Source of the DNA: an uncultured Actinomycetes bacterium
GTDB taxonomy: Bacteria > Actinomycetota > Acidimicrobiia > Acidimicrobiales > RAAP-2
Reading direction: 5' to 3'
Length of the DNA: 64,000 bases
NCBI GenBank assembly: GCA_903873775.1
Contig: CAIQPR010000013.1
Span: forward strand, 24,458-88,457
This document shows, in pieces, positions 15,415 to 25,808 of this stretch. Made by a program: the position numbers and the translations under genes. The stretch's first letter is position 1; each line of letters opens with the position of its first letter. Under the pieces are notes generated by a model. That model saw only the letters and a list, made by a program, of their open reading frames with translations, was not told the origin of the DNA and made no database searches.

Positions 15415-18400
15415 ATGGAAGCCCGAGCTCCGGCGGTTGTAGCCGTCGTCGTCACAACGGGTCTGGCTCCTGGTCTGGAAGGCACCCTGTCGACGTTGGC
15501 GGGGCAGGATTACGAGGAACTCAGCGTCCTCGTCATCGCCAACGGGGAGGCTGAAGACACCGTGAGCCGCGTCGCGGCGGTGGTTCCGAACGCCTTCGTC
15601 AAAGTCCTCGACGACAACCTCGGTTTCGCCGCCGCCTGCAATGAAGCGGCGGTCATGGTGCAGGGCGCCGCCTTTCTCCTGTTTTGTCACGACGACGTCC
15701 TCTTCTATGAGGGTGCCGTGCGCCAAATGGTGGAAACCGCCTTCCGCGGGAACGCGGGTGTCGTCACGCCCAAGGTGGTCGCCTACGACGACCCCTTCAT
15801 CTTGTTGCACGTAGGTCAGGTGGTCGACCGCTTTGGTGCGGTGCACGAACGCGTGGAGCTCGGCGAAATCGACCACGGTCAACAGGACCTTGAGCGGGAC
15901 GTCTTCGTGGCGCCGGGTGGCGCGACATTGATTCGCACCGACCTGTTCACCACATTGCGGGGGTTCGATCCGTTGATCCCCGTGCTCGGCGAGGACCTCG
16001 ATCTGTGTTGGCGCGCCCAAGTCGCCGGTGCGCGCATCATGATCGCACCGGCCGCCGTGGTCGCGCACCGCCAAACGGTGGCGTCCGGTGAGCGTCCGGT
16101 GAATGCCATTGGCACGCGCAAGGCCTCTCGTCGTGATCTTCTCCGTCGCCACCAGTTGATGACGGTCCTCACGTGCTGGTCGTGGGTCACGCTGCTGTGG
16201 GTGCTGCCTCTCTACGCCGCGCTGGACGTGGCGGAAATCATCCTTTCCCTCGTTGGTCGAGACACCGACCGAGCGGGGGCCATTGCGGGGGCGTGGCGAT
16301 GGAATCTGCGACAGCGCAAGCACGTGCGGCACCGTCGCAAAGAATTGGCCGCCATCCGTGTTCTCTCTGACGGAGACGTCGCCCGTCTTCAGGTCGGTGG
16401 TGCCACCAGGCTCAAGACCTTCTTCGTCACGTTGTTCCAGGACGGCCTCGATAGGGCCCGCGGCATCCTGCCGCCCGTTGAGGTTGATGATGACACGCCG
16501 GCCGGCGAAACCGTGGGCGGCGTCGGGTTCGCCTCCGCGTTCTCTGAAGATGAGAGTTTTGACGAATTCGGCGCTCTGAGCGCCGTCGACGACACAGGCG
16601 TACGGAACCGCTGGGCGCGTCTGTTCACGGGCGTGCGCAGTCAACTCGTTCTAGCGGGCAGCATCATTGTCTTGTGGGTCTTCGGCGCACGCAACCTCGT
16701 GGCGGCCGCGTTGCCCAATGTGGGCCGCCTCGCGCCGCTCGACTCGTGGTGGTCGACGTGGCGTCACTTTTTCGCGTCCTGGTCCCCCAATGGTGTGGGT
16801 ACGGGAACGCCGGGCATGCCGGGCTACGGCGTTCTCGCCTTCGCCGGCACCTTCGTCTTTGGTCGCATGGGTGTGCTCCCGCGTATGGCCCTGATCTTTG
16901 CGGTGCCCTTCGGCGCGTGGGGTATGTGGCGACTGCTCCGCGGCGTCGTGTCCAATCGGGCTCGTCTCGCGGCGGTCGTGGCCTACGTCGCCTTTCCGGT
17001 CGGGGTCAACCTGATCGCCCGGGGGCGTATCGACGACCTCGTCGTGGTGGCTCTGTTGCCCTTCGCTACGCGGCGAATTCTGTTGATTCTCGATGTTCCC
17101 GGTTTTCGACGAGACCCGCTCGCCGCGCCCGTGGCGTTCGGACGTCGGGGATTCGGTGCCACGCGAAACGGGCACGTGCTCGTTCTCATGCTGCAGGTCG
17201 CCCTCATGACCGCGATGGCGCCCGCCTCCCTGATCGCGATCAGTCTGATCGTGGTCGCACTGGCGTGGTCGCAGTGGCTCCTCGGGCGACGATCCCCGCG
17301 TCTCGAGCGCCCCTGGGGACTGCTCGGCAACATGATCGGCGGCACCGCACTCCTGTTGCTCCCGATGACCTTTGACACCATCGCCGCGGGGCGTCAAGCC
17401 CCCCAACTTTTCGGGCTCGCCCAGTCGCCGGCCACTGGTCTTGGCGTGTCCGCGTTGGTGCGAGGACTCAACGGGCCCTTCGGCGCGGGATGGGCGGCGT
17501 GGCTCCTGCCCCTCGTGGCCCTCAGCAGCATGGTGCTCGCGCGCGGGGCACGCCGAGATTTCGTCGTACGTTTCTCGGCCATTGGTGCCCTGGTTCTCCT
17601 CGTCGCCACGGCGGTGGAGCGACACTGGACCGGACCCTTCGCGCCCGACGCCGATGTGCTGCTCGTCGTAATCGCCGTCGTGGTGGCTGTGTTGGTATCG
17701 GGCACGGTGGCGGCGATTGAAAATGATGTGGCCGCGGCGTCCTTTGGATGGCATCAAGTCGTGGTCGCGCTCAGTGTTGTGGCGATGGTGCTCGCCGCTG
17801 TGCCGTTGTTGGCGGAGTCGACGTCGGGTCGCTTCGACTTGCCGACGATCGGGACGCCACAGGCCCTGGGGTCGATCGCACCGTCGACTCTCGGTGGATA
17901 CCGGGTGTTATGGCTCGGAAATCCGTCCATCCTTCCGGTTCCCGGGTGGACGGTCGCTCCCGGTCTCGCGGCCGCGACCACCACGGACTCGATTGGGAGT
18001 GGCGCCACGTTGTTCACGCCGCCGGACGCGGGTGCGTCCGATGACTTACTGCACGCCGTCGATGAGGCCTTGCACGGACGAACCGCTCGTCTCGGTCAAT
18101 TGCTCGCCCCGTCGGGCATCTCGAGCATCGTCGTAATGACCGCCTCGGCTCCGAGCTTCGAGAGCGAGCAGTCCTTGACGACCGTCAACCCTCCGGCCAA
18201 TCTGATCCCCGCACTTCGGGCGCAAGGGGACCTGACCTTGGTGACCGACACGCCCGGTTTCTTCGTGTTTTCCAACTCGCTCTTCCACGGCATCGTCGCC
18301 GAGCGCACGGAGCCACTCTCGCCCTCGGTGACGAGTTCCGATCACGACTCCATTGTCGGGTGGACGCCAGCGCTGGACTTTGGGTACCGCCAGGGTCACG

Positions 18401-18726
18401 TGACGGGTGGAACCTTGCTCGCCGGACTCGCTCCCAGTTCGGCGTTCGCTCTCAGCGTGGGTGGAAAGAACGTGGAGCGTTCGGGCTCTCTCGGGTGGGC
18501 GGCGACCTATCGCACGACCGGCGGTAACGCGGAATTGGTGTTGCACCAGCTGCCGCTCAACGGACTTCTCGCGGGCCTGACACTGCTGTTGTGGTTTCTC
18601 TTCGCCGCCGGCTTTGGTGTGCTCGAGCGACTCGACGGCGTCACGGCGCGACTTCGTCGACGTCCGGTGCCCGTCCTGACCGAGAGCCTCGGTGCCGGTG
18701 ATCCTGTGACGACGGAGGCGTCGTGA
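15415..18726 (+). CDS. Giant family 2 glycosyltransferase with C-terminal multi-pass membrane domain
   Basis: An 1103-residue fusion. Residues 1 to about 290 are a GT2 domain: VVAVVVTTG, VLDDNLGFAAACNEA, FCHDDVLF in place of DxD, and GEDLDLCWRAQVAGA. A transmembrane pair follows near 245-275. A further membrane domain of about 10 helices (from about residue 415) and a large extracytoplasmic portion (about 800-1050) end in a last helix (LAGLTLLLWFLFAAGFG) and a cytosolic tail. Actinobacteria often have this gene directly before a DUF5719 gene, as here. It probably makes or exports an envelope glycan. The frame is open upstream to 15235, but ATG 15415 follows a -10 and removes residues overlapping the divergent gene. 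Confidence 0.85.
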   Translation: MEARAPAVVAVVVTTGLAPGLEGTLSTLAGQDYEELSVLVIANGEAEDTVSRVAAVVPNAFVKVLDDNLGFAAACNEAAVMVQGAAFLLFCHDDVLFYEGAVRQMVETAFRGNAGVVTPKVVAYDDPFILLHVGQVVDRFGAVHERVELGEIDHGQQDLERDVFVAPGGATLIRTDLFTTLRGFDPLIPVLGEDLDLCWRAQVAGARIMIAPAAVVAHRQTVASGERPVNAIGTRKASRRDLLRRHQLMTVLTCWSWVTLLWVLPLYAALDVAEIILSLVGRDTDRAGAIAGAWRWNLRQRKHVRHRRKELAAIRVLSDGDVARLQVGGATRLKTFFVTLFQDGLDRARGILPPVEVDDDTPAGETVGGVGFASAFSEDESFDEFGALSAVDDTGVRNRWARLFTGVRSQLVLAGSIIVLWVFGARNLVAAALPNVGRLAPLDSWWSTWRHFFASWSPNGVGTGTPGMPGYGVLAFAGTFVFGRMGVLPRMALIFAVPFGAWGMWRLLRGVVSNRARLAAVVAYVAFPVGVNLIARGRIDDLVVVALLPFATRRILLILDVPGFRRDPLAAPVAFGRRGFGATRNGHVLVLMLQVALMTAMAPASLIAISLIVVALAWSQWLLGRRSPRLERPWGLLGNMIGGTALLLLPMTFDTIAAGRQAPQLFGLAQSPATGLGVSALVRGLNGPFGAGWAAWLLPLVALSSMVLARGARRDFVVRFSAIGALVLLVATAVERHWTGPFAPDADVLLVVIAVVVAVLVSGTVAAIENDVAAASFGWHQVVVALSVVAMVLAAVPLLAESTSGRFDLPTIGTPQALGSIAPSTLGGYRVLWLGNPSILPVPGWTVAPGLAAATTTDSIGSGATLFTPPDAGASDDLLHAVDEALHGRTARLGQLLAPSGISSIVVMTASAPSFESEQSLTTVNPPANLIPALRAQGDLTLVTDTPGFFVFSNSLFHGIVAERTEPLSPSVTSSDHDSIVGWTPALDFGYRQGHVTGGTLLAGLAPSSAFALSVGGKNVERSGSLGWAATYRTTGGNAELVLHQLPLNGLLAGLTLLLWFLFAAGFGVLERLDGVTARLRRRPVPVLTESLGAGDPVTTEAS

Positions 18727-20090
18727 CGAGTCGCCACGCCCGCACGCGCAGCAACCGGCCGGAGTTCTTTCTGGCGCTGTGCCTCGTCGTGGCCGTGTTC
18801 GTGAGCGTCGTGGGCCACCACAGCGACCGCAATGATCTCGTGCGGGGACTGAACATCCCCACCTCCGCCGAGTCGACGGCGCTGTACTGCACGGGCATTT
18901 CGGGTTCTGCCGGGACCGCGCCGGGCATTGTGACTTTCCTCAATACCGACGCCGTCGATCACGTGGTCACCGCGACCGTCGTGCCGAGTCGGGGCACCGG
19001 GTTTGTCTCGACATTCTCCGTTCCCGCGCACGGCGTGACGCAGATGGTTCCCTCGCAATTTCCGGGTTCGGACTATTACACCGTCAGTGCGCTCATACAG
19101 GGCGGTGGTGTGACGGCGTCGGTGTCCTTCGCGCGCAACACCACGTCGGTGGTGCCGTGTGTGGGGGAGGGGAGCAACCAGTGGTACGCGTCGGGTCTCT
19201 CCACGCGCGTGGGGTCGGACGCCATTCTCTCGATCTACAACCCGACCGCCGGTGAGGACGTGGTCAACATCACCGCGCTGTCCGCGTCGGGCTTCTCGGC
19301 GCCCTCGTCGTGGCAGGGACTCGTCGTCGGCGCACACACGACGACCGTCGTAGATCTTGGCGTGAACGTGGTGAACCAGTCGTCGGTCATGATCAATGTC
19401 CGAAGTCAACGGGGCGAAGTGGTCGCTGCGGCGTTGGAAGTGGGGAACGAAGGTCGCACGGCGACGTCGATGCTCTCGGGCGTCGACGAGCCGGCCACGG
19501 CAGCGTCGTTTCCGAGCGCCACGACCGAGAACGCGAGTCAGTCCAACCTCGAAATCGCCAATCCCACGAATCTGCCCGCCATCGTCGCCGTGACCGTCAC
19601 TCAACCCCCCTACGCGACGCAAACGCTCAACATCAATGTGAATTCATTGTCCGTCACCACCCTGCGCGTGTCGCCGTCGAGTGGGGTTCCCGCCGCCGGT
19701 CCGGCAGCTCTTTTCGTTCACTCGAGCACGCCCGTCGTCACGACCTTGCAGACGACCAGTGGCTCCCAATCCTGGCTCACGAGTCCGACCGACGCCGGAA
19801 CATCCCAAGCGATGGTCGATGTCACCGGTCAAGGCTTCGCCTCCGCGGCGGTGGTCAACAGCACGTCATCGGCGGCGCACGTGACGATCTGGTCGACCAA
19901 CGCGTCCGGCCAACATCAGTCCTCGGTCATCGTCGCCGCGCACGCGACGAGGATTCTCTCCGCGTCCGCTCTCCGCGGGTGGACGCAGGGAGCCGCATGG
20001 ATCCAGTCCGATCAACCCGTCAACATCTCCGCCGTGATCGGTGGCCCGACCGGTCAGGCCAACACGCAGAACGCGTCAGGTTCCCGGTAG
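18723..20090 (+). CDS. DUF5719 family exported protein
   Basis: A 455-residue protein with one N-terminal transmembrane or signal helix (FFLALCLVVAVFVSVVG, about residues 15-31). The long extracytoplasmic part, rich in Ser, Thr, Val and Asn, looks like several beta-sandwich units of about 100 residues (LSIYNPTAGEDVVN, LEIANPTNLPAIVA). The family function is unknown. The start is GTG within the stop of the giant GT2 (GTGA), so the two are coupled and may form one complex at the cell surface. The 3' end overlaps ftsH on the other strand by 15 bases. Confidence 0.8.
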   Translation: MTSRHARTRSNRPEFFLALCLVVAVFVSVVGHHSDRNDLVRGLNIPTSAESTALYCTGISGSAGTAPGIVTFLNTDAVDHVVTATVVPSRGTGFVSTFSVPAHGVTQMVPSQFPGSDYYTVSALIQGGGVTASVSFARNTTSVVPCVGEGSNQWYASGLSTRVGSDAILSIYNPTAGEDVVNITALSASGFSAPSSWQGLVVGAHTTTVVDLGVNVVNQSSVMINVRSQRGEVVAAALEVGNEGRTATSMLSGVDEPATAASFPSATTENASQSNLEIANPTNLPAIVAVTVTQPPYATQTLNINVNSLSVTTLRVSPSSGVPAAGPAALFVHSSTPVVTTLQTTSGSQSWLTSPTDAGTSQAMVDVTGQGFASAAVVNSTSSAAHVTIWSTNASGQHQSSVIVAAHATRILSASALRGWTQGAAWIQSDQPVNISAVIGGPTGQANTQNASGSR

Positions 20091-22082
20091 CGCCGGCGGT
20101 TCAAATCCGGCGCTGAGCGACGTCTCGCCGTCTGCAGAGGTCATCGGAGGGGTGGCGCGCAGGGCGCTCACCGTCTTCGTCCCGTTCGGGTGCACCGGCT
20201 CGCCGTGCGCTTCGTCGATCAATCGAGCGGCCACCTCACCGTCGATGGTTTCGTTCTCGAGCAGGGCGTGCGCCAACGCGGTCAACCCGCGACGGTGGAG
20301 GGTGAGGACTTCAATGGCTCGTGCTTCCTGCTCCCGCAAAATGCGCTCAACCTCGTCGTCGATGACCTTCGCCGTGACATCGGAGTAATCCCGCGTGTGC
20401 ACGAGATCCTCACCGAGGAACACCTGCCCATTCGAACCCCAGGCCATTGGTCCAATCTCCTTGGACATGCCCCACTCGCGCACCATGCGACGCGCGAGCT
20501 CGGTGTTGCGCTGGAGGTCGTCGCTGGCACCGGTGGACAAATCGCCGTACACGAGGAGTTCCGCCACGCGACCGCCCATGCGCATGCACAAGGAGTCCTC
20601 AATGTGCTGGCGGGAGTAGATGTGTCGGTCTTCCTCGGGCAGCGTCATCGTCACACCGAGAGCCATGCCGCGCGGAATGATCGTGATCTTGTGGAGGGCG
20701 TCGGCCTTTTCGAGGACGTAGGCGAGCAGAGCGTGGCCCCCCTCGTGGTACGCAATGCGTTCGCGCTCGTCATCGCGCAGAACGGTGGTGTCTCGCTTCT
20801 GACCCATCAACACGCGGTCCCGGGCGGACTCGAAGTCCTCCATCGCAATGGACAACGCTTCTCGGCGAACAGCGTGCAGGGCGGCTTCGTTCACGAGATT
20901 GGCGAGATCGGCACCGGACATGCCCGGCGTGCCGCGCGCCACCAGTTCCAGACTGACATCGTCGTCGAGCCGCTTGTTCTTGGCGTGGACGCGAAGAATC
21001 GGGAGGCGCTCTTCGTAGTCGGGGAGCGGCACCACGATCTGTCGGTCGAAGCGACCCGGTCGCAGCAGAGCCTGGTCCAGCACGTCGGGTCGGTTGGTGG
21101 CGGCGATGATGACGACACCTTCGGTCGCTTCAAAGCCATCCATCTCGCTCAGCATCTGATTGAGAGTCTGTTCACGCTCGTCGTGCCCGCCACCGAGTCC
21201 AGCGCCTCGCTTGCGACCGATCGAGTCAATTTCGTCGACGAAAATGATGGCCGGCGCTTGCTTGCGCGCGGTCTGGAACAGGTCGCGCACGCGACTCGCG
21301 CCAACGCCCACGAACATTTCCATGAAGTCTGAACCCGACACGGAGAAGAAGGGGACTCCGGCTTCACCGGCCACGGCGCGCGCGAGCAGCGTCTTTCCTG
21401 TGCCGGGAGGACCCACGAGCAGAACGCCCTTGGGGATCGTTGCGCCGATGGCTTTGTAGCGACCCGGCGTCTTGAGGAACTCGACAACCTCGGAGATCTC
21501 CTGCTTCACGCCGTCGTATCCCGCCACGTCCGCGAACGTGGTCGTCGGACGATCCTCGCTGAAGAGCTTGGCCTTGGACCGACCGATGGACATCATGCCG
21601 TTCATCTGGCTGCGTGCGGAGCGCATCATGAACCACATCAATCCACCGAAGAGTCCGATGTAGATCAACCAGGGGAGGATGCTGGAAGTGAAGGTGGACG
21701 GATTGGCGAACTTGACGTCGATACCCTCGGCACGTAGCGCGGCCACGTCTTCCGAGATGACGGGGTCGGGTCCCGTGGTGGTGTAGGACTTGCCATCAAT
21801 CAGGGTTCCGGTGATTTCGCCCGAACTGTTATTGATGGTTGCAGAAGCCACCTGCTGCGTCTTGGCGTCCGCCAGGAACTTCGAATACGTGAGAGAGACC
21901 GCATTGTTGCTCTTGCCGACGGAACTCACGAGTAGGAGGACCAAGATGACCGCGACGAGTCCGAGGGCGAGGAAGCGGCGACGAGGATCGGGTGTCGCGG
22001 CCCCCCCGGACTTCGGCGTGTTGGGACCCTTGGGCTGGGTCAACTTCTTCCACGGTGAATCGTTATTCGGGGGCATCGTCAT
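20076..22082 (-). CDS. ftsH: ATP-dependent zinc metalloprotease FtsH
   Basis: A membrane-bound AAA+ protease that degrades misfolded or short-lived membrane and cytosolic proteins. There are two transmembrane helices (about residues 37-53 and 135-152) around a periplasmic loop. The AAA module has Walker A GPPGTGKT near residue 220, Walker B IIFVDEID and the RPGRFDRQ second region of homology. The zinc site is HEGGH (in [13 protein letters not shown]). At 668 residues it is normal size. The extension after DEAHGEPV, rich in Pro, Ser and Thr, is variable in the family. The start is ATG 22082; ATG 22076 is also possible. Confidence 0.97.
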   Translation of the reverse strand: MTMPPNNDSPWKKLTQPKGPNTPKSGGAATPDPRRRFLALGLVAVILVLLLVSSVGKSNNAVSLTYSKFLADAKTQQVASATINNSSGEITGTLIDGKSYTTTGPDPVISEDVAALRAEGIDVKFANPSTFTSSILPWLIYIGLFGGLMWFMMRSARSQMNGMMSIGRSKAKLFSEDRPTTTFADVAGYDGVKQEISEVVEFLKTPGRYKAIGATIPKGVLLVGPPGTGKTLLARAVAGEAGVPFFSVSGSDFMEMFVGVGASRVRDLFQTARKQAPAIIFVDEIDSIGRKRGAGLGGGHDEREQTLNQMLSEMDGFEATEGVVIIAATNRPDVLDQALLRPGRFDRQIVVPLPDYEERLPILRVHAKNKRLDDDVSLELVARGTPGMSGADLANLVNEAALHAVRREALSIAMEDFESARDRVLMGQKRDTTVLRDDERERIAYHEGGHALLAYVLEKADALHKITIIPRGMALGVTMTLPEEDRHIYSRQHIEDSLCMRMGGRVAELLVYGDLSTGASDDLQRNTELARRMVREWGMSKEIGPMAWGSNGQVFLGEDLVHTRDYSDVTAKVIDDEVERILREQEARAIEVLTLHRRGLTALAHALLENETIDGEVAARLIDEAHGEPVHPNGTKTVSALRATPPMTSADGETSLSAGFEPPALPGT

Positions 22083-22090
22083 TACTTTCC

Positions 22091-22096
22091 ATGCTA
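22091..22096 (-). promoter_or_regulatory. -10 element (TAGCAT) of ftsH
   Basis: TAGCAT on the minus strand lies 8 bases before ATG 22082. The 81-base divergent region between ftsH and the CPBP protease gene carries this and the opposing TAGCCT at 22152. Confidence 0.45.
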
Positions 22097-22151
22097 GGCC
22101 CCGTCTGTCACCTCGTTACCGCGCCGCACCAGACGGGGTGAGAACCGTTGT

Positions 22152-22157
22152 TAGCCT
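22152..22157 (+). promoter_or_regulatory. -10 element (TAGCCT) of the CPBP protease gene
   Basis: TAGCCT is followed after 6 bases by GTG 22164, with no Shine-Dalgarno sequence. A leaderless start is likely. Confidence 0.48.
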
Positions 22158-22163
22158 GAACGG

Positions 22164-22922
22164 GTGACTACCACCGCACCGCTGGCGACCCCTCGATGGC
22201 TGCCGCGCGGGCGTGGGGCCGCCCTGATCATGCTGTGTTTGGGGGGTTTTATCGCCGGCGAGATCACGGCGCTGCTCTTCGCGATTATTGGGCATTCCTT
22301 CAGCGGAACCCACGTGTCCCTCCAGACGATTTCTCACCAGAGCGAACCACCCCCGTGGTATTTGATTGCGTCCCTCACGGGACTGTGGGTGGGATTTGGC
22401 GGTTGTGTCGTGGTGGCGCAGCGGCAGTTCTCCATTTTCCCCTCACGCGACGTGTTTTCGGCTCGCTGGCGGGACCTGTGGTTCATTCTCCTCGGCGTGG
22501 GATGCCAGATCGCGGTGGGCCTCGCCTACCTGCCGTTTCATCTCCATAACCTCAACGGCCCGACGAACAAGATTTTCGGTGGGGCGCACGGACCGGTCTT
22601 CGCGCTCCTCTGTCTGCTCACGGCTCTCGGTGCACCCGTGTTCGAAGAATTGTTCTTCCGCGGTGCCCTGTTATGTGGTCTGAGCAATCTCATCGCGAAT
22701 CCCCCCGTCATCGTGTGGAGCCTGTGCGCGATTGCGCTGGACGGTGTGCTGTTCGGTGTCGCCCACGGCGAGCTCGTGCAGTTGCCGGGTCTCGCGGCCA
22801 CCGGCATCGTGCTCGCGCTGGTGTACGCACGAACGAAGAGGATGCTCCCGAGCATGATCACCCACGCCTCGTTCAACACTCTCGCCGTGCTAAGTCTCGT
22901 GGCCCAGCGCGCTCACGGATGA
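22164..22922 (+). CDS. CPBP family intramembrane glutamic protease (CAAX-like)
   Basis: An integral membrane protein with about 7 helices and the Abi/CPBP signature: EELFFRG (motif 1, the catalytic glutamates), FGVAHGE (motif 2) and HASFN (motif 3). The family includes CAAX prenyl proteases and bacterial enzymes that cleave membrane substrates such as anti-sigma factors. The substrate is unknown here. The start codon GTG 22164 follows a -10 closely. The TGA stop overlaps the ATG of the next membrane protein, so the two are coupled. Confidence 0.86.
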   Translation: MTTTAPLATPRWLPRGRGAALIMLCLGGFIAGEITALLFAIIGHSFSGTHVSLQTISHQSEPPPWYLIASLTGLWVGFGGCVVVAQRQFSIFPSRDVFSARWRDLWFILLGVGCQIAVGLAYLPFHLHNLNGPTNKIFGGAHGPVFALLCLLTALGAPVFEELFFRGALLCGLSNLIANPPVIVWSLCAIALDGVLFGVAHGELVQLPGLAATGIVLALVYARTKRMLPSMITHASFNTLAVLSLVAQRAHG

Positions 22923-25252
22923 TGCGACAGCGACTCGCGTGGTGGACGCCACAACGGCTGGCCAACCTCGCTGTCATCGGCGTGGTGTGGCTCATCACGC
23001 TCGCCGCCCTGCACCCGTCGCTTCTCCTTCAGAACACGCTGGAGACGGGCGGCGACACGGGATCGCACGTCGCGACGGCCGCGTATCTGCGCGGCAATCT
23101 CGGCTCACTGACCTTGACGTCGTGGTATCCGGGGTGGTTTGACGGATTCCCGAGCTATTCGTATTACTTCGTGCTGCCGGATCTTCTCGCAGCTCTCGGA
23201 AGTTACGTGGCGGGATTCGCCGTCGCCTTCAAGCTCGCCACCATCTTGGGCTCCTTGCTCATGCCGCTGGCCGCATTCACCATGGCCAAGTTGTTCGGTG
23301 CCCGCGACCCGATTCCCGCCGCCCTGGCTGCGGCGACGCTGCCGTTTCTTTTTGATCCCGCCTTCACCATCGACGGTGGCAACCTGTATTCGACGTTGGC
23401 GGGCGAGTATTCATTTTCCTTGTCCCTCGCACTCTCGCTCATCACCATTGGCTTGTTCGCCCGGGGGGTTCGCACGGGGCGCGGTCGCTGGACGGCGGCG
23501 GTGTTCTTAAGTTTGACCTTGGCGGCGCACCTGCTGCCGTGGATGTTCGCCCTCGGCGTGATTGCTCTGCTCGTGGTGTTGGAGCTGCTGGGCCGCCACG
23601 GTGCCTTCGACCGTGATCGCCCGCCTCTCGGTCGACACGACGGACGACGCGCGATCTGGTTTGCCGCGTCCGCGGGTGCACTCAGCCTCGCGCTGTCGGC
23701 GTGGTGGCTGTGGCCCTTCGCCACCTCGCAGCAGTACACGACCTCAATGGGATACACGAACGATGCGGTCTCGACGTTCCACGAGATCTTCACCAAGCTC
23801 GGCTTCTACAACGCACAGGGTGGTGTTGGCTCGGACCGCGTGGTGATTTGTCTGGCCGCCATTGCCTTGGTTCTGTCCTTTATCCTGAAGGACCGCCTGG
23901 GCATCGTGGTGTCTCTGTCGGCGGTCTTGGCGCTGATCGCGTTCATGGTGGATCCCCAAAGCGTCCTGTGGAATGAACGTCTCGTGCCGTTCTGGTTCAT
24001 GTCCGTGTATCTCTCCGCGGGGTGGCTCGTCGGGGTCGTGCTGCGCGCGGGGGCTCGAGGACTCGCCCAGCTGCGCCGCGGCGCCGAGACATCGGCGGGG
24101 ACCTTCGTACGTCAATGGACAGTGTGGGGAACCTTGTCGCTCGCGGTGCTCGCACCAGCCGTCGTCTTGCCGGGTACGTCCGACGGCTTCCTCGCGACGG
24201 CGGTCGGCATTACACCGGGGTCGAATCAGGTGTCGAACTGGGCCGCGTGGAATTTCTCCGGTTACGAAGGCAAAGGCGCCGCGTGGGTGGAGTACCACTC
24301 GATCATGACCATGATGGCCGACGTTGGTCACCGTGACGGATGTGGCCAAGCCATGTGGCAGTACGACCCCTCGGAGAGTCGATTCGGTACCACGATGGCT
24401 CTCATGTTGATGCCCTACTGGACCAACAACTGCATTGGTTCCATGGAGGGCCTCTACTTCGAATCGTCCGCGACGACGCCCTATCACTTCCTCAATCAAT
24501 CCGAATTGAGCGTCACGCCGAGCAATCCCGTCGTCGGGCTCGACTACAGCACGGGCGTGAATTTGGACCTCGGCATTTCTCATCTCCAAATGCTCGGCGT
24601 GCGCTACTACGTCGCCTTTAGCCCGTCGATCATTCGCCAAGCCAACGCGGACCCGCGTCTCACCCTGGTGGCGTCAACCAGGACCTTTGCGAGCAGTGGA
24701 GCCACGTGGCGCGTGTACCTCATCCACTCGTCGCCCGTGGTGGAGGGAGTCTCGTACGAGCCGAACGTCGTGGCCGGACTCGAGAGTCGAGTGTCCTGGC
24801 TGGACGCGAATCAGTCGTGGTGGCTCTCGCCGTCACAGTGGCCGACATTGCTCGCCGACAGTGGACCATCCTCGTGGCCGCACGTGAACTCACCCTCTCA
24901 TCTTCGACGAGTCCGGGTCGCTCACGTGCGCGTCACTGACGTCGTGCAACACGACACGTCGCTCTCCTTCCACGTCGATCGCGTCGGCGTGCCCGTCGAG
25001 GTCAAGGTGTCGTATTTTCCACGGTGGCACGTGACCGGAGGGCAGGGTCCGTACCGGGTGAGTCCCAACATGATGGTTGTCATTCCGACGTCGCACGACG
25101 TCTCCTTGAACTACGGAAGCTCGCCGCAAGTCACCGGCGGCAATGTCATCACCGACATTGCGGTGATCGCATTGTTGGTGGCGCTGTGGCGCCGACGTCC
25201 GTGGCGTCGTCCTAGGGCTGCGGTGCGACAAGCGACAATTGACGAGCAATAG
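22919..25252 (+). CDS. Large polytopic membrane protein, PTPS-related/GT-C-like
   Basis: A 777-residue membrane protein. Its N-terminal motif block GDTGSHVATAAYLRGNL plus TSWYPGWFDGFPSYSYYF is typical of the family annotated as 6-pyruvoyl-tetrahydropterin-synthase-related membrane proteins, which resemble GT-C glycosyltransferases. About 10-11 helices occupy residues 15-430, and a large extracytoplasmic domain follows (about 430-750). A final helix (VITDIAVIALLVALW) precedes a basic tail. The acidic residues of the first loop (ETGGDTG) could bind a lipid-phosphate sugar donor (inference). The start ATG 22919 overlaps the protease stop. The 3' end overlaps cysC by 41 bases. Confidence 0.75.
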   Translation: MMRQRLAWWTPQRLANLAVIGVVWLITLAALHPSLLLQNTLETGGDTGSHVATAAYLRGNLGSLTLTSWYPGWFDGFPSYSYYFVLPDLLAALGSYVAGFAVAFKLATILGSLLMPLAAFTMAKLFGARDPIPAALAAATLPFLFDPAFTIDGGNLYSTLAGEYSFSLSLALSLITIGLFARGVRTGRGRWTAAVFLSLTLAAHLLPWMFALGVIALLVVLELLGRHGAFDRDRPPLGRHDGRRAIWFAASAGALSLALSAWWLWPFATSQQYTTSMGYTNDAVSTFHEIFTKLGFYNAQGGVGSDRVVICLAAIALVLSFILKDRLGIVVSLSAVLALIAFMVDPQSVLWNERLVPFWFMSVYLSAGWLVGVVLRAGARGLAQLRRGAETSAGTFVRQWTVWGTLSLAVLAPAVVLPGTSDGFLATAVGITPGSNQVSNWAAWNFSGYEGKGAAWVEYHSIMTMMADVGHRDGCGQAMWQYDPSESRFGTTMALMLMPYWTNNCIGSMEGLYFESSATTPYHFLNQSELSVTPSNPVVGLDYSTGVNLDLGISHLQMLGVRYYVAFSPSIIRQANADPRLTLVASTRTFASSGATWRVYLIHSSPVVEGVSYEPNVVAGLESRVSWLDANQSWWLSPSQWPTLLADSGPSSWPHVNSPSHLRRVRVAHVRVTDVVQHDTSLSFHVDRVGVPVEVKVSYFPRWHVTGGQGPYRVSPNMMVVIPTSHDVSLNYGSSPQVTGGNVITDIAVIALLVALWRRRPWRRPRAAVRQATIDEQ

Positions 25253-25754
25253 TCATTGCCACGTCGAGCGGTGACGCCGACTCGGTAGAGACCCGGACAT
25301 CTGGCGCCACCGGCTCCTCATAGGGATCATCAATGCCCGTCATCTGGTGACGTTCACCCGCCCGCGCCTGGCGATAGAGCGCCTTGGGATCGCGCGCTTC
25401 ACAGACGGACAACGGCGTGGCGAGATAGACCTCGGCGAAGGGGGCGTGAGCGCTCTCGTGTCGCTCGCGGACGGCCGCTCGTGCACTCGCGCGCGGTGAG
25501 ATCAACGACACGATCACCACGACGCCTTGCGTATTGAGAAGTAAAGATATTTCACCCGCGCGACGAACATTCTCGTCGCGGTCGGCCGCGCTGAAGCCGA
25601 GGTCGCGACTGAGACCTCCACGTAAGTCGTCGCCGTCAATCAGGACGACGGTATGCCCGGCGTTCGCGAGAAGTTCACGTAACGCCGTCGCGGACGTGGT
25701 CTTGCCGGCGCCGGAGAGTCCGGTGAGCCAAAGAGTGTGACCGCGCGTAGACAC
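25212..25754 (-). CDS. cysC: Adenylylsulfate (APS) kinase
   Basis: CysC phosphorylates adenosine 5'-phosphosulfate to PAPS, the universal sulfate donor. Walker A is GLSGAGKTT. The APS site motifs are DGDDLRGGLSRDLGFSAADR and ENVRRAGEISLLL. LISPRASARAAVRE matches the usual isp-R segment, and the DPKALYRQARAGE and TGIDDPYEEP segments are typical. It stands alone, without CysD/CysN. GTG 25754 is chosen because TACGGT lies 7 bases upstream; TTG 25784 would add ten residues. PAPS would be needed by the sulfotransferase at 43.3 kb. Confidence 0.93.
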   Translation of the reverse strand: MSTRGHTLWLTGLSGAGKTTSATALRELLANAGHTVVLIDGDDLRGGLSRDLGFSAADRDENVRRAGEISLLLNTQGVVVIVSLISPRASARAAVRERHESAHAPFAEVYLATPLSVCEARDPKALYRQARAGERHQMTGIDDPYEEPVAPDVRVSTESASPLDVAMTIARQLSLVAPQP

Positions 25755-25761
25755 GCGAGAC

Positions 25762-25767
25762 ACCGTA
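25762..25767 (-). promoter_or_regulatory. -10 element (TACGGT) of cysC
   Basis: TACGGT on the minus strand is 7 bases before GTG 25754, with no Shine-Dalgarno sequence. It supports the shorter cysC start. Confidence 0.4.
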
Positions 25768-25808
25768 GTTGACGTGACAATCAACCCGGCGTCGCTATGG
25801 GGCGCGAG

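Noticed and set aside
15358..16644. Minus-strand ORF of 428 codons inside the giant GT2 gene
   Set aside because: Its composition (Arg, His, Asp, Gly rich) has no domain and mirrors the GT2 coding frame.
16651..17757. Minus-strand ORF of 368 codons in the membrane part of the giant GT2
   Set aside because: It is low in hydrophobic content, has no promoter or start signal and is the complement of a membrane domain.
25212..25252. Frame error at the membrane protein/cysC overlap
   Set aside because: Both frames keep clear family sequence to their ends, and such convergent overlaps recur in this window.
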